A stretch of 64,000 nucleotides of DNA, taken from NCBI GenBank assembly GCA_030145715.1, contig JAIXHQ010000012.1, positions 1 to 64,000 on the forward strand, in the 5' to 3' direction. The DNA comes from Sphingopyxis sp. Its GTDB lineage: Bacteria; Pseudomonadota; Alphaproteobacteria; Sphingomonadales; Sphingomonadaceae. Of the stretch, positions 1 to 9,408 are shown piece after piece; the stretch's first letter is position 1; each line of letters starts with the position of its first letter. Under the pieces are notes generated by a model that saw nothing but the letters and a program-made list of their open reading frames with translations, was not told where the DNA came from and searched no databases. The position numbers were made by a program, and so were the translations under genes.

Positions 1-86
1 TCAACGCGCTCGCGGCCATGGCTCTTCGGGAAATAGGGCTGAAGACGCGCCATCTGCTCGTCCGTCAGCCAGAATAAATCGCTCAA
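1..86 (-). CDS. IS5-family transposase, N-terminal 28 codons (cut by window edge)
   Basis: Reading leftwards from a TTG at 86, the frame encodes a protein starting SDLFWLTDEQMARLQPYFP, the usual N-terminus of short IS5-family DDE transposases in sphingomonads. A GAAGGAG ribosome binding site sits at 94-100, about seven bases upstream, which decides the TTG start. The rest, including the catalytic DDE residues, lies outside the window, so activity cannot be judged. An alternative label would be the IS427 subgroup, but this fragment cannot settle that. Confidence 0.75.
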   Translation of the reverse strand, partial: MSDLFWLTDEQMARLQPYFPKSHGRERV

Positions 87-150
87 ATTCAGGCTCCTTC
101 ACGGTCGCCTGAATCATAATCGCTACCGCAAATCAATGGGTCCTGACCCT
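1..150 (-). mobile_element. Partial IS5-family insertion sequence (one end only)
   Basis: The window begins inside an insertion sequence. Only the 5' end of its transposase and its outer end are present. The outer end, about positions 131-150, contains the small palindrome GGGTCCTGACCC (138-149). The boundary is placed at 150/151 because an IS3-type transposase reading frame becomes recognisable directly after it. The element interrupts that older transposase, so this is a nested insertion. The other end and any target duplication lie outside the window. Confidence 0.7.
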
Positions 151-152
151 AG

Positions 153-458
153 GGCAGCGAGGTCGTCTCCCGGGACCTCGACCTGTGGGCCTATACACGT
201 GGAGTGACCCTCGACTTCAGCCGACCGGGCAAGCCGACCGACAACGCGTTCATCGAATCGTTCAATGGCAAGTTCCGGACGGAATGCCTGAACCGGCACT
301 GGTTCATGAGCCTCGACGACGCGGTCGGAAAATGCGAGGCTTGGCGCAGAGACTATAACGAGGTGCAACCACACAGCGCGATCGGCAACAAGGTGCCGAT
401 ATCGCTGGTAAACCGATCAGCGGCACATGATCCGCCGCTGTCGGCAGGAGTTCGATGA
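153..458 (+). pseudogene. IS3-family transposase OrfB, C-terminal remnant
   Basis: The frame from 153 reads GSEVVSRDLDLWAY, then a segment with TLDFSRPGKPTDNAFIESFNG, and ends at a stop at 456-458. This is the end of the rve integrase core of IS3-family OrfB, including the last catalytic Glu (in AFIESFNG) and the typical RRDYNEVQPHSAIG tail. Everything upstream of the conserved D-[NQ]-G-S-E motif is missing because the IS5-family element abuts there. The remaining piece cannot transpose by itself. An internal GTG or ATG could start a shorter product, but nothing suggests it is used. Confidence 0.8.
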
Positions 459-722
459 CGGCCGGCCGGGTGGTCCAAGAACGGGTAGCAGCTCAGCAGG
501 AGTCAGACTCTACCTTTGAGTGGTGGTAACAATCAGAGGCGCACGTCTCGGGGTATGTTGCGCTTGCAATGTCGGTGGCGAGAAATAAGGTAGTTACATC
601 ATGAACCGCTGGTACAGCGATGTGGTACAGCGTGGTAAAGTTCGCGATACGGAAATGTCGGAAATCCGGCATTTCTGATATGTGAGAACCCCTCCCGTAG
701 GGGTCACCAACGCCCTCGCCCA
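459..722. other. Gene-free stretch with IS remnant tail and two hairpins
   Basis: After the transposase remnant the sequence up to about 520 is probably the IS3 right end, but no clear terminal repeat could be set. A 10-bp inverted repeat with one mismatch lies at 652-661 and 666-675 (GAAATGTCGG and CCGGCATTTC). A small perfect hairpin, ACCCCT and AGGGGT, spans about 687-703, just past the end of the minus-strand acyltransferase gene. Neither is followed by a clear T-run. They may serve as a weak terminator for that gene. No convincing gene is seen here. Confidence 0.5.
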
Positions 723-1784
723 TTATCCGCCTGTAACCAGCACGCGCTGTTCGGTGCGGCCCATGGACAGAAGCAGCGGGTCCGCCGCCTGCCGCGCGGC
801 GAAATCGGCCTTGCTGCGAAGGCCCTGCCAGCCGATGCCGATCAGCGATTGCGCGATGGCGCCGCCCAGCGTGTCGCCCGGACCGGGCAGGATGATGACG
901 TCGGGGGCGAATTCGCGGACCGCGACCTGAACCGACAGTGCGAAATCATAGGGCGCCAGGATCTGATGCCCGAACGTATAGTCGCGGACGGCGGCGGGAT
1001 CGCTCGCATGGCGGCGCCAGATATGGCCGCGACCATCGACCAGCGGCAGCGCCGGGCGATGGAACAGCGGCTGCGGCAATTCGGCCATCGCCTTGTCCGA
1101 ACTGCCGAACATCAACGGGGTGTGAAAGGGGCCATGTCCCGCCAGGCGCAGCGGATCGCGGCCGGGGGTCGGCGGCGCTTCGGCGAGGAGCGCGGCGAGC
1201 CCTTCCTCATTGCCCGCGAGGACCAGCATTCCGGCAAGATCGATCGACAGAGCGAGCGCATGGCCCGGCCGCGACCCGATTTCGTCCACCAGCGCCAGGA
1301 TTTTCGCGCGCAGGCCGGGGATCGGCCGCCAATCATCATCGACGATCTGCAACAATATCTGCCCGCCCGGCCCGTGCGTCTGGCTGTTGGTTCCCATCGC
1401 GTTGCTGATGCGGAACCCGTCGGCCACCGACACCGCACCGCCACACGCCAGCGCGCTGTACCAGCCCATCGAATTGCCCGCGACCGCGGCGATGTCGAAC
1501 GCCGCGCGATCGATGCTGAGGAAATCGAGGATCGTCGCGGCATAGATCAGCGGCGCGGCGACATCCCCGCGCATGTGGGTCGCCACGCTGAAGCGGTCGG
1601 CGCCGTCCAGCTCGCTGACCGTCGGCTGGCTGCGCGCGCGGCGCTGGGCATCGAAATCGGCGATCAGATCGGCAAAGCGGCCCCCGTGCAGCCGCGCGAT
1701 GCTTCCCAGTTCACCCTTGCCATAGGTGCCGCGGCCGGGGGCGATGACAAGGGCGGTCCTGCGGGCGGTCCTGCGCGCGGTCAT
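723..1784 (-). CDS. Acyltransferase (FabD / malonyl-ACP transacylase-like)
   Basis: A 353-residue protein of the malonyl-/acyl-transferase fold. It has the nucleophile elbow GNSMG with Ser105 and a later GHGPFHTPLM segment whose His221 matches the catalytic histidine of FabD-type enzymes. Such enzymes move acyl groups between CoA and acyl carrier protein. The overall sequence is diverged from housekeeping FabD, and no fab genes or ACP are nearby. The ATG overlaps the stop of the upstream E1 fusion gene by 4 bp, so the two are very likely translated together. The first residues, TARRTARRT, come from a short repeated DNA segment near 1757-1783. Substrate unknown; it may act on acyl-CoA made by the neighbouring dehydrogenase. 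Confidence 0.75.
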   Translation of the reverse strand: MTARRTARRTALVIAPGRGTYGKGELGSIARLHGGRFADLIADFDAQRRARSQPTVSELDGADRFSVATHMRGDVAAPLIYAATILDFLSIDRAAFDIAAVAGNSMGWYSALACGGAVSVADGFRISNAMGTNSQTHGPGGQILLQIVDDDWRPIPGLRAKILALVDEIGSRPGHALALSIDLAGMLVLAGNEEGLAALLAEAPPTPGRDPLRLAGHGPFHTPLMFGSSDKAMAELPQPLFHRPALPLVDGRGHIWRRHASDPAAVRDYTFGHQILAPYDFALSVQVAVREFAPDVIILPGPGDTLGGAIAQSLIGIGWQGLRSKADFAARQAADPLLLSMGRTEQRVLVTGG

Positions 1785-3982
1785 GCGAGCAGCGCCTTTG
1801 CCGCCGCATGAATCGAATCGCGGCTCGGCAGCGTCAGCGTCGCGGCGCGGCCCAGCGGGATGAAGCTGTCATCGGCGGCGATGCGCGCGAGTTTCCGGTC
1901 CGGCATATGCTCGACGAACATCGCCATCAACGCCTCGCTCTGCGATCCGGTGATCCGGCATTCATCGACGATCAGGATGCGCCTGGCATCCCCGACGGCG
2001 GCCACCACCCTGTCCTCGTCGACCGGCCCCAGCCAGCGCAGGTCGATCACCCGCGCCCTTACCCCCTCGTCCGCCAGCAGCTTTTCGGCCTGGCGCGACA
2101 GATAAGTGCCGTTGCCATAGGTCACGATCGCAAGGTCGCTGCCGTCGCCATGAACGCCGACCTCGCCAAAACGGATCGGCGCGCCGTCACCCGGCGCTTC
2201 GTAGATGCTGGTCCACATGCCGTCGCCCTCTTCGTGCAGGTCGCGCGTCATATAGAGGGCGATCGGTTCGACAAAGACGACCACGCGCTGTTCCTCGCGC
2301 GCCAGCCGCACAGATTCGCGCAGCATCGCCACCGCGTCGCGCCCGTTCGACGGCACCGCCAATATGACCCCCGGAATGTCGCGAAACACCGCCAGGCTGT
2401 TGTCATTGTGGAAATGCCCGCCGAAACCCTTTTGATACCCCAGCCCCGCGATGCGCAGCACCATCGGGTTCGTATATTGGCCGTCCGAGAAAAAGCTGAG
2501 CGTCGCCGCCTCTCCGCGAATCTGATCCTCGGCATTGTGGACATAGGCGAGGAACTGGATTTCGGGCATCGGGAGAAAGCCGTTGTGCGCCATGCCGATC
2601 GCCAGGCCAAGGATCGCCTGTTCGTCGAGCAGCGTGTTGACGACGCGCGCCGACCCGAAACGCTGGTGCAGCTTTGCCGTGACGTTATAGACGCCGCCCT
2701 TTGGCCCGACATCTTCGCCCGCCACGACGATTTCCTTGTGCGCGAGCATCAGGTCGGCCAGCGCCCAGCTCAACAGCCGCGCCATGTGCATCGGCTTGTC
2801 CATCTGGCCCGCATCGCTGCCGAACATCGCCCGGCGATCCTCGGCCGACGGCGCGTTGGACCGTGCCAGATCGCGTTTCGGGGGGATCAGACTGTCCATG
2901 ACATGGGCAGAGGTCGTGATCTTGGGCCGCAGGATCGCGGCTTCGGCCTGCCGCGCCAGCGTCGCGCCAATCTCTTCATAGGCCTCGGCGATCTCGGGCG
3001 CGCGCATCCACCCCTGTTCGATCATCAGCGCCGCGCCCTTCAACAGCGGGTCGCGCGCTTCGTCCGATTCGATCAGCGCCTTGGGCAGATAGGCACCCTG
3101 CACGTCCGAACCGGCATGACCGTAAAGACGCACGGTCGCCATGTGCAGGAACACCGGCTTGCGGAACCGGCGCGCATGGTCGGCGGCCTCCGACGCCCCG
3201 GCATAGGCCGACGCCAGATCGGTGCCGTCGCACTGGATATAATGCAGCCCGGCGCGGTGGCGGAACTGCGCCTCGATCCACCCCGTCGGGGTGCGCGTCG
3301 AAATGCCGATGCCATTATCCTCGCACAGAAAGATCAGCGGCATGGGCGATCCCTGAAACGCCGCCCAGCCCGCCGTGTTGAACGCGCCCTGCGCGGTCGA
3401 ATGATTCGCCGACGCATCGCCGAAACTGGTCAATACCACGGCGTCGTCGGGCAGCGGCAGGCCGGTCATGCCCAGGCGGCGCGCGATGCCGATCGAGAAA
3501 GCGGCGCCAACCGCCTTGGGCAGGTGCGACGCGATGGTCGATGTTTGCGGCGGAATATTGAGCGGTTTCGACCCGATCACCTTGTGCCGTCCGCCCGAAA
3601 TCGGGTCTTCGGCCGATGCGGCAAAGCTCAACAACATGTCCCATGTCGGCGTCTGGCCCGGAACCTGCCGCGCGCGATGCAATTGAAATGCGTTCGACCG
3701 ATAGTGAAGAAATGCCATATCGGTCACGCGCAGCGCCGCGGCCACGGCGGCATTGCCCTCGTGCCCCGACGAACCGATCGTATAGAAGCCCTCCCCGCGC
3801 GCCTGAAGGTGGCGCGACAGGCGGTCCATCTGGCGGCTGGTCAGTTGCGACAGGAAAATGTCTGTCGCCTGCGACCGCGACAGCCCCGCCGCCGCCGGGT
3901 CGGGCGCATCGCCGCGATCGGGCAGCCGTCCGCCGCCCAGCGCCGCGAGGAATTTTTCATGTACCGCCTGCGCCGCGTCCAC
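1781..3982 (-). CDS. Fused E1 alpha/beta 2-oxoacid dehydrogenase, thiamine diphosphate-dependent
   Basis: About 733 residues. The N-terminal half resembles the E1-alpha chain of branched-chain 2-oxoacid dehydrogenase. The C-terminal half resembles E1-beta (GEDVGPKGGVYNVTAKL, then LLDEQAILGLAIGMA). Together they would decarboxylate a 2-oxoacid. The diphosphate-binding motif is unusual: GDG is replaced by GDA (about residues 188-190), the next residues are SANHS, and the usual NN is DN in CEDNGIGIST. GTG at 3982 is chosen because an AGGAG box lies 6-7 bases upstream; a TTG at 4024 would add 14 residues with no clear binding site. No E2 or E3 gene is adjacent. The downstream acyltransferase overlaps it by 4 bp. 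Confidence 0.75.
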   Translation of the reverse strand: MDAAQAVHEKFLAALGGGRLPDRGDAPDPAAAGLSRSQATDIFLSQLTSRQMDRLSRHLQARGEGFYTIGSSGHEGNAAVAAALRVTDMAFLHYRSNAFQLHRARQVPGQTPTWDMLLSFAASAEDPISGGRHKVIGSKPLNIPPQTSTIASHLPKAVGAAFSIGIARRLGMTGLPLPDDAVVLTSFGDASANHSTAQGAFNTAGWAAFQGSPMPLIFLCEDNGIGISTRTPTGWIEAQFRHRAGLHYIQCDGTDLASAYAGASEAADHARRFRKPVFLHMATVRLYGHAGSDVQGAYLPKALIESDEARDPLLKGAALMIEQGWMRAPEIAEAYEEIGATLARQAEAAILRPKITTSAHVMDSLIPPKRDLARSNAPSAEDRRAMFGSDAGQMDKPMHMARLLSWALADLMLAHKEIVVAGEDVGPKGGVYNVTAKLHQRFGSARVVNTLLDEQAILGLAIGMAHNGFLPMPEIQFLAYVHNAEDQIRGEAATLSFFSDGQYTNPMVLRIAGLGYQKGFGGHFHNDNSLAVFRDIPGVILAVPSNGRDAVAMLRESVRLAREEQRVVVFVEPIALYMTRDLHEEGDGMWTSIYEAPGDGAPIRFGEVGVHGDGSDLAIVTYGNGTYLSRQAEKLLADEGVRARVIDLRWLGPVDEDRVVAAVGDARRILIVDECRITGSQSEALMAMFVEHMPDRKLARIAADDSFIPLGRAATLTLPSRDSIHAAAKALLA

Positions 3983-4148
3983 CTGTCTCTCCTGTCGCGC
4001 GGCCCATGGTTGCAAATGTAACAAGCGGGCCGATTTGACTGCGCGCTAGAACGGGGCAGTTTGGCGCGCAAGCATCTCTTGCCTTGCCGCGCCCGCTCGC
4101 GCTACCACCATCTGCATTGCACGATCGGGGCGGGGCTATCTTTTCAAC

Positions 4149-4847
4149 ATGATATTGTGGATCGCCCAGGCATCGGCCGCGTCCGAACCGTCCAGTGAAG
4201 GCTGGCTGCTCGACCCCGAACTCGTCGATCCGGGGTACAGCCAGACGATCGCGGGCGGGGAAATACAGACCGCCTTTCCGCCACCGCCGCCGCCTCAGCC
4301 GCCGCCCCCCGAATGGCTGATGTCGCTGATCGATGCGATCGGCAGTTTTCTCCGCTGGGCCGCGCCCGCCGCCCAGCCGATACTATGGATCGCGCTCGCC
4401 GTCGCGGCGCTTTTCCTCCTCTATCATCTTGTCCCCCCCTTTGCCCGCTGGGTCGATGCCCTGCCGTTCTGGCGCAGGAAGGCGGACGCCGACGACGACG
4501 CGGACGACGTCGGCTTTGCCGAAGCCGGCGCGGCCCGCGCACTGCTTGCCGAAGCCGACGCGCTCGCGGCGGACGGACATTTTGCCGAGGCGGTCCACCT
4601 GCTGCTCTATCGCAGCGTCGAGGATATCGAGGGCCGCCGCCCCGGACTGGTCAAGCCCGCGATGACGTCGCGCGAACTGGCACAGGCCCGCGCGCTGCCC
4701 GCCGTCGCGCGCGAAGCGTTCAGCCGCATTGCCCGCGCGGTCGAAATCAGCCTGTTCGGCGGGCGTTCGATCGACGCCGGGGCGTGGGACCAGTGCCGAT
4801 CGGCCTATGCCGAGATGACGGTTCCCAAAAATTGGGCGCGCGGATGA
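4149..4847 (+). CDS. DUF4129 domain membrane protein
   Basis: A 232-residue protein opening the MoxR cluster. Residues about 44-54 are a run of prolines, one transmembrane helix follows around residues 79-97, and a cytoplasmic DUF4129-type domain (AEAVHLLLYRSVEDIE, then MTSRELAQARALP) forms the rest. DUF4129 usually sits at the end of transglutaminase-like or MoxR-associated membrane proteins; its biochemical role is not established. The stop overlaps the next start by 4 bp (ATGA). The upstream 120 bp is the divergent spacer to the E1 gene and should hold the cluster promoter, though I see no convincing -35/-10 pair or strong ribosome binding site. Confidence 0.8.
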   Translation: MILWIAQASAASEPSSEGWLLDPELVDPGYSQTIAGGEIQTAFPPPPPPQPPPPEWLMSLIDAIGSFLRWAAPAAQPILWIALAVAALFLLYHLVPPFARWVDALPFWRRKADADDDADDVGFAEAGAARALLAEADALAADGHFAEAVHLLLYRSVEDIEGRRPGLVKPAMTSRELAQARALPAVAREAFSRIARAVEISLFGGRSIDAGAWDQCRSAYAEMTVPKNWARG

Positions 4848-6091
4848 GCGCGGGCGTAAAGGCGGCGGCGGCACCCGACCATGGTTTTAACCCGCGACTG
4901 ATCGCGGCGATGGTCACGATCGGCATCGTCGCCTTTATCGCGCTGTGGGCGCTGGTCGCGCTGGGGCCCCAGCTTTCAAGCGGACAGGACGGCGGCAGCC
5001 ACGCGCTGTCAAAGGCGGCGCCCGGCTATGCCGGAATCGTCGATCTTGCCGAACGGGCGGGGGCGGAAGTCGAACTGCGACGCCGGGTGGGCGCGCGGGA
5101 CTATGACGATTATGAACCGATGCTGGTCCTGACCCCAACCCAGCGCACCGAGGCGCCGGATATTGCCGAACTGATCGAAGCGCAGGGCGGGGCATCGACG
5201 CTGGTGGTCCTGCCCAAATGGGAAACCATGGCGATCCCCGGGCAGACGCCAAAGCCGGGCTGGGTCAGCGTGGGATTCCCTTCCTCGCCGCCCGCCGCGA
5301 TACTGTCCGCAAAAATTTTCGGAGCGGTGGATATCAAATCGCAGCGGGGCAAGGCGCAGGCAGTGCCCGCCCGGCTTGCCAGCCGGACCTTTACCGCAAT
5401 GCTGCCCGCCGATGTCCAGACGATTTCGGGTGATAATCTGGAAACCTTGATCGCGGCGCCGGGGGGCGGCGCGGTGCTGGCACAGGTCGGTGACCGCGAC
5501 ATCTATATCCTCGCCGATCCCGACCTCATCAACAATTTCGCTTTCGCATCGCGGGACAGGGCGCGCGCCGGGGCGACGCTGATCGACGCGCTGGCCGAAT
5601 ATGCCGATGCCGGCGGCTTCGCCTTTGACCTGACCCTCAACGGTTTTGGTGGCCAGCGTTCGCTGCTGCGTTTTGCCTTTGTCCCGCCCTTTATCGGCAT
5701 CACCCTGTGCCTGATCGCCGCCGGGCTGCTGGCGCTGTGGCAGGCGTGGATGCGCTTTGGCCCGGCGTTGAAACCCGGCCGGGCGATCCCCGTGTCAAAG
5801 GCGGCGCTGATCGCGAACAGCGCCGACCTGATCCGGCAGGCGCGGCGCGAACTCGACGGCGCGGGCGCCTATGTCCGCAACCAGCGAACCGCGATCGCCC
5901 GGCGCCTCCATGCCCCGCCGGGCCTTGACGACGCCGAAACCGATCGCTGGATCGACCGGCACCTTGGCCCCGACGGCGAAACATTCTCCAGCCTCGCGCG
6001 GCGGCTGCCGCTCGCGCGCAACACCCATGAATTTCTCCGCGATGCACAGGCGCTGCACGCCATCAGAAAGGAACTACTCCGTGACAGCTAA
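4844..6091 (+). CDS. DUF4350 domain membrane protein
   Basis: A 415-residue protein with a transmembrane helix near the N-terminus (about 24-42), a DUF4350 domain (about 60-260), and a second helix (about 279-302) before a charged cytoplasmic tail. The ATG at 4844 overlaps the stop of the DUF4129 gene, the usual coupled arrangement; the frame stays open further upstream, but that stretch runs inside the previous gene. DUF4350 proteins are regular members of MoxR clusters in sphingomonads and other bacteria. Their task is unknown; a role as membrane client or partner of the MoxR ATPase is inference from context. Confidence 0.8.
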   Translation: MSAGVKAAAAPDHGFNPRLIAAMVTIGIVAFIALWALVALGPQLSSGQDGGSHALSKAAPGYAGIVDLAERAGAEVELRRRVGARDYDDYEPMLVLTPTQRTEAPDIAELIEAQGGASTLVVLPKWETMAIPGQTPKPGWVSVGFPSSPPAAILSAKIFGAVDIKSQRGKAQAVPARLASRTFTAMLPADVQTISGDNLETLIAAPGGGAVLAQVGDRDIYILADPDLINNFAFASRDRARAGATLIDALAEYADAGGFAFDLTLNGFGGQRSLLRFAFVPPFIGITLCLIAAGLLALWQAWMRFGPALKPGRAIPVSKAALIANSADLIRQARRELDGAGAYVRNQRTAIARRLHAPPGLDDAETDRWIDRHLGPDGETFSSLARRLPLARNTHEFLRDAQALHAIRKELLRDS

Positions 6092-7046
6092 TGGTATCGA
6101 GGGCGTTCAGGCGCTCGGCGCGGCGATCGAGGGAGAGGTGGCCAAGGCGGTGTTCGGCCAGGGGCCGCTCACGCGCATGGTGACGATCGCGCTGCTGGCC
6201 GGCGGCCATGTCCTTCTGGAAGGTCCGCCGGGAACCGCCAAGACCTTGCTTGCGCAGGCATTCGCCCGCGCCACCGGCCTCGATTTCGGACGGATTCAAT
6301 TCACCCCCGACCTGATGCCCGGCGACATATTGGGGTCCAACCTGTTCAATTTCCAGACGTCCAGCTTCACGCTCACCAAGGGGCCGATCTTTACCGAACT
6401 GCTGCTCGCCGACGAAATCAACCGCACCCCGCCCAAGACGCAGGCCGCGCTGCTCGAAGCGATGCAGGAACGGCGCGTGACGATCAACGGCGAACCGCAT
6501 GACATGAGCCCGCGCTTTACCGTGCTCGCGACCCAGAATCCGATCGAACAGCAGGGCGTCTATCCGCTGCCCGAAGCACAGCTCGACCGGTTCCTGTTCA
6601 AACTGGTCGTCGATTATCCCGAAGCGGCGGAGGAACGCCGGATCGTCGCCGATCATGGCGGCCGCTTCAAAAGCCCCGCGGTGGGCGATTTCGGTGTCAA
6701 CGCCGTCGCGACCGCATCGGTGATAGAGGCGGCGATCGACGCGGTCGCGACGGTGCGGCTGGCCGACGAAATCGTCGATTATATCGTCCGGCTGGTCCGC
6801 GCGACGCGCGAGAGCGCCGACCTGGAATGCGGTGCCAGCCCGCGCGCCGCGACCCTGCTGGCGCGCGCGTCCTGCGCCGCCGCCGCGCTCGATGGGCGCG
6901 ATTATGTGATCCCCGACGACATCCAGCGGCTCGCCACCGGCGTCCTGCGCCATCGCGTCATCCTGTCGGCGGCGGCCGAAATCGAGGGCCGCGACGTCGA
7001 ACAGGTCATCGCCGCATTGCTGGAGCGCGAGGAAGTTCCCCGGTGA
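6081..7046 (+). CDS. MoxR family AAA+ ATPase
   Basis: A 321-residue AAA+ ATPase. Walker A is GPPGTAKT, Walker B is LLLADEINR, and sensor 1 lies in [11 protein letters not shown]. The GTG at 6081 is chosen because AAGGAA lies 7-8 bases upstream and the protein then begins at the usual place for MoxR. It overlaps the DUF4350 gene by 11 bp. MoxR ATPases act as chaperone-like machines that help mature or activate partner proteins, often with a von Willebrand-type or DUF58 partner. The DUF58 gene follows with a 4-bp overlap, which supports this pairing here. Confidence 0.92.
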   Translation: MTANGIEGVQALGAAIEGEVAKAVFGQGPLTRMVTIALLAGGHVLLEGPPGTAKTLLAQAFARATGLDFGRIQFTPDLMPGDILGSNLFNFQTSSFTLTKGPIFTELLLADEINRTPPKTQAALLEAMQERRVTINGEPHDMSPRFTVLATQNPIEQQGVYPLPEAQLDRFLFKLVVDYPEAAEERRIVADHGGRFKSPAVGDFGVNAVATASVIEAAIDAVATVRLADEIVDYIVRLVRATRESADLECGASPRAATLLARASCAAAALDGRDYVIPDDIQRLATGVLRHRVILSAAAEIEGRDVEQVIAALLEREEVPR

Positions 7047-8371
7047 TCTATCCGACGCGGCGCGCGATATATCTGCTGCTGGCAGGCGCCCCGCTGGCGC
7101 TCATGCTCGGGCTTGTGCGGCCCGAATTGTGGCTCGTCGCGCCCGGCTGGATCGCCATCATCATCATATGCCTGATCCTCGACGCGCTGACCGGCAGCCA
7201 TCCGCGCGGGCTCCGCCTCGACGCGCATTTCCCGCACCAGGTCGGCGTCGGCGACTCCTTTGACCTTCGCCTCGCGGCCAGCGGCGCCCCGGTGCCGCCG
7301 CGCGCGGAACTGGCGATCGCGCTGGACGAACGATTTGTCGCGGGGGGCCGACTGGACGGCGACATGCGCGCGGTGCCGGTGGAAAGCGGCGCGCCGCAAA
7401 TGCTCGCCCGGACATTGCCGCTCGCCGCATCGCGGCGGGGACTGGCGCCGATCGACGCGCTGTGGATACGCTGGGCCGGTCCGCTCGGGCTGGTCTGGAA
7501 ACAGCGCCGCTTCGCGATCGAGGGGCGGGTCGCCGTCGTGCCCAGCCTGCGCGCGGTGACGCAGGAGGGCAGCCGCCTGTTCCAGCGCGACGGTTGGTTC
7601 GGCCTTCGGCAACAGCGTTTCCGGGGCGAAGGCACCGAATATGAGGCGCTGGCCGAATATCAGCCCGGAATGGATCGCCGGACGATCGACTGGAATGCCT
7701 CGGCGCGCCATGTGCGGTTGCTTGCCAAGGAATATCGCGTCGAACGCGACAACCGCGTCGTGCTGGCCATCGACAGCGGCCGGGCGATGGCGGAGCCGGT
7801 GGGCGGGATGCCGCGGGTCGACCGCGCGGTGTCGGCGGCGCTGCTGCTCGCCTATGTCGGGCTAAAGATGAACGACCGGATCAGCCTTTTCTCCTTTGCC
7901 GCCAAGCCCCAGGCGCTGACCCCCGCCTATATGCACACCCATGATTTCCCGGCGCTGCAACGTGCGGCGAGCCTGATCGATTATGCCCATGTCGAAAGCA
8001 ATTTCACGCTGGCGCTGACGACGCTTGCGGCGCGGCTCGATCGGCGGTCGCTGATCATCCTGTTCACCGAATTTACCGACGCCACCAGCGCCGACCTGAT
8101 GATCCGCGCGGCGGGGCGGCTGTTGAAAAAGCACCGGCTGCTGTTCGTCGTGATGCGTGACGAAGAGGTAGAGAGCGAGGAACGGCGACGGCCCGAAAGC
8201 GGCGCCGACGTCACCCGATCGAACGTCGCCGCCGCGATGCTGCGCGACCGTCAGCTTGTCATCGCGCGGTTGCAGCGGCTGGGCGCCGACGTGATCGAGG
8301 TGCCCGCCGACGCGATGGGCGCGGGCGCGGTCGATGCCTATCTGGGCATCAAGCGGACGGGCAGCCTGTGA
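7043..8371 (+). CDS. DUF58 domain protein (MoxR partner)
   Basis: A 442-residue protein starting at GTG 7043, overlapping the MoxR stop by 4 bp. Two hydrophobic helices near the N-terminus (about 8-45) anchor it. The DUF58 signature follows: [19 protein letters not shown], then IDWNASARH and LAIDSGRAM, resembling a von Willebrand-A-like fold. DUF58 proteins almost always accompany MoxR ATPases and are thought to be partners or clients; this is family knowledge, not visible here. The stop overlaps the next start by one base. Confidence 0.85.
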   Translation: MIYPTRRAIYLLLAGAPLALMLGLVRPELWLVAPGWIAIIIICLILDALTGSHPRGLRLDAHFPHQVGVGDSFDLRLAASGAPVPPRAELAIALDERFVAGGRLDGDMRAVPVESGAPQMLARTLPLAASRRGLAPIDALWIRWAGPLGLVWKQRRFAIEGRVAVVPSLRAVTQEGSRLFQRDGWFGLRQQRFRGEGTEYEALAEYQPGMDRRTIDWNASARHVRLLAKEYRVERDNRVVLAIDSGRAMAEPVGGMPRVDRAVSAALLLAYVGLKMNDRISLFSFAAKPQALTPAYMHTHDFPALQRAASLIDYAHVESNFTLALTTLAARLDRRSLIILFTEFTDATSADLMIRAAGRLLKKHRLLFVVMRDEEVESEERRRPESGADVTRSNVAAAMLRDRQLVIARLQRLGADVIEVPADAMGAGAVDAYLGIKRTGSL

Positions 8372-9408
8372 TGGGGCCGACCTCCCCCAGCCGGGCGATC
8401 GACGCGCCCAGTTTTTCGACAAGCCGCTTTCGCGCCGAACGCGAAGCCGACTGGATCGCCTTTGACCTGTTGCTGACGAAGCTGGAGAAAAAGGGCGCGG
8501 CGGCGCTCTCCAGCGACGAATTGCTGCAACTGCCGCTGCTCTATCGCGCCACCCTGTCCTCGCTGTCGATCGCGCGCGCGACCAGTTTGGACAAGGCGCT
8601 GCTCGGCCATCTGGAGGCGCTGTCGATCCGCGGCTATTTCCTTGTCTATGGCGTGCGCGAATCGCGACTCGACCGCTTGCGCCGTTTCTTTCTCTATGAC
8701 TGGCCCGCCGCCGTCCGGTCGGTGTGGAAGGAAACGATCGTCATCGCGCTGGTGATCCTGCTCGGCGCCCTGACCAGCTATTCGCTCGTCGCCAGCAACC
8801 CCGAATGGTATTTCAATTTCGTCCCCGAAGGATTGTCCGGGGGCCGCGATCCGCGCGCGACGGCCGAATTTCTGCAATCGACGCTGGGCCATGGAAAGGC
8901 GGCGGCGGGCGACGAAAAAAGCGGGATGCACGTCTTTGCGACCTATTTGTTCACGCACAACAGCCGCGTGTCGATCCTGTCCTTTGCGCTCGGCTTTGCC
9001 TTTGGCGTGCCGACGCTGATGCTCGAATATTATCAGGGGATCGGGATCGGCGCGATGATGGCGGTCTTTGCCGGCAAGGGCCTTGGGCTGGATTTCGGCG
9101 GCTGGCTGTTCATCCATGGCACGACCGAATTGTTTGCCGCCGCGCTGTCGGGCGCGGCCGGGCTGCGCATCGGAACGGCGGTGGTATTCCCCGGCGCGCG
9201 CGGACGGTTACAAGCGGCGGCGGACGCCGGCCGCACGGCCGGCAAGGTCATGGTCGGCGTCATCCTGATGCTGTTCGTCGCCGGCCTGCTCGAAGGGTTC
9301 GGACGAACGATGATCACCGATACGGCGCTGCGCTATGCCATCGGGTCGCTGATGCTGCTGCTGTGGATCGCCTATTATTACATGCCCCGGCGCAAGGACG
9401 TGACATGA
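8371..9408 (+). CDS. Stage II sporulation protein M-like membrane protein
   Basis: A 345-residue integral membrane protein with several transmembrane helices, beginning around residue 125 and continuing to the C-terminus (LMLLLWIAYYYMP). It matches the SpoIIM family (FGVPTLMLEYYQGIGIGAM, then GWLFIHGTTELFAAALSGAAG). The name comes from Bacillus; non-sporulating bacteria carry homologues in MoxR clusters, so no sporulation is implied. ATG 8371 overlaps the DUF58 stop by one base; a GTG three bases upstream is an alternative. The function is unknown; the context suggests an envelope process run by the MoxR module. Confidence 0.85.
   Translation: MGPTSPSRAIDAPSFSTSRFRAEREADWIAFDLLLTKLEKKGAAALSSDELLQLPLLYRATLSSLSIARATSLDKALLGHLEALSIRGYFLVYGVRESRLDRLRRFFLYDWPAAVRSVWKETIVIALVILLGALTSYSLVASNPEWYFNFVPEGLSGGRDPRATAEFLQSTLGHGKAAAGDEKSGMHVFATYLFTHNSRVSILSFALGFAFGVPTLMLEYYQGIGIGAMMAVFAGKGLGLDFGGWLFIHGTTELFAAALSGAAGLRIGTAVVFPGARGRLQAAADAGRTAGKVMVGVILMLFVAGLLEGFGRTMITDTALRYAIGSLMLLLWIAYYYMPRRKDVT

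Noticed and set aside
493-723. A 76-codon frame on the minus strand
   Set aside because: It spans the IS remnant end and both hairpins, has no ribosome binding site and no family resemblance.
1808-4021. A 737-codon open frame on the plus strand opposite the E1 fusion gene
   Set aside because: It is Arg/His-rich, has no recognisable motif, and arises because codon bias in GC-rich DNA removes stops on the opposite strand. The same applies to many other long antisense frames, for example opposite leuS, gltX, nadE and feoB.
8371-9408. Sporulation gene
   Set aside because: The SpoIIM-like protein belongs to the MoxR cluster; homologues are common in non-sporulating bacteria and no other sporulation gene is present.
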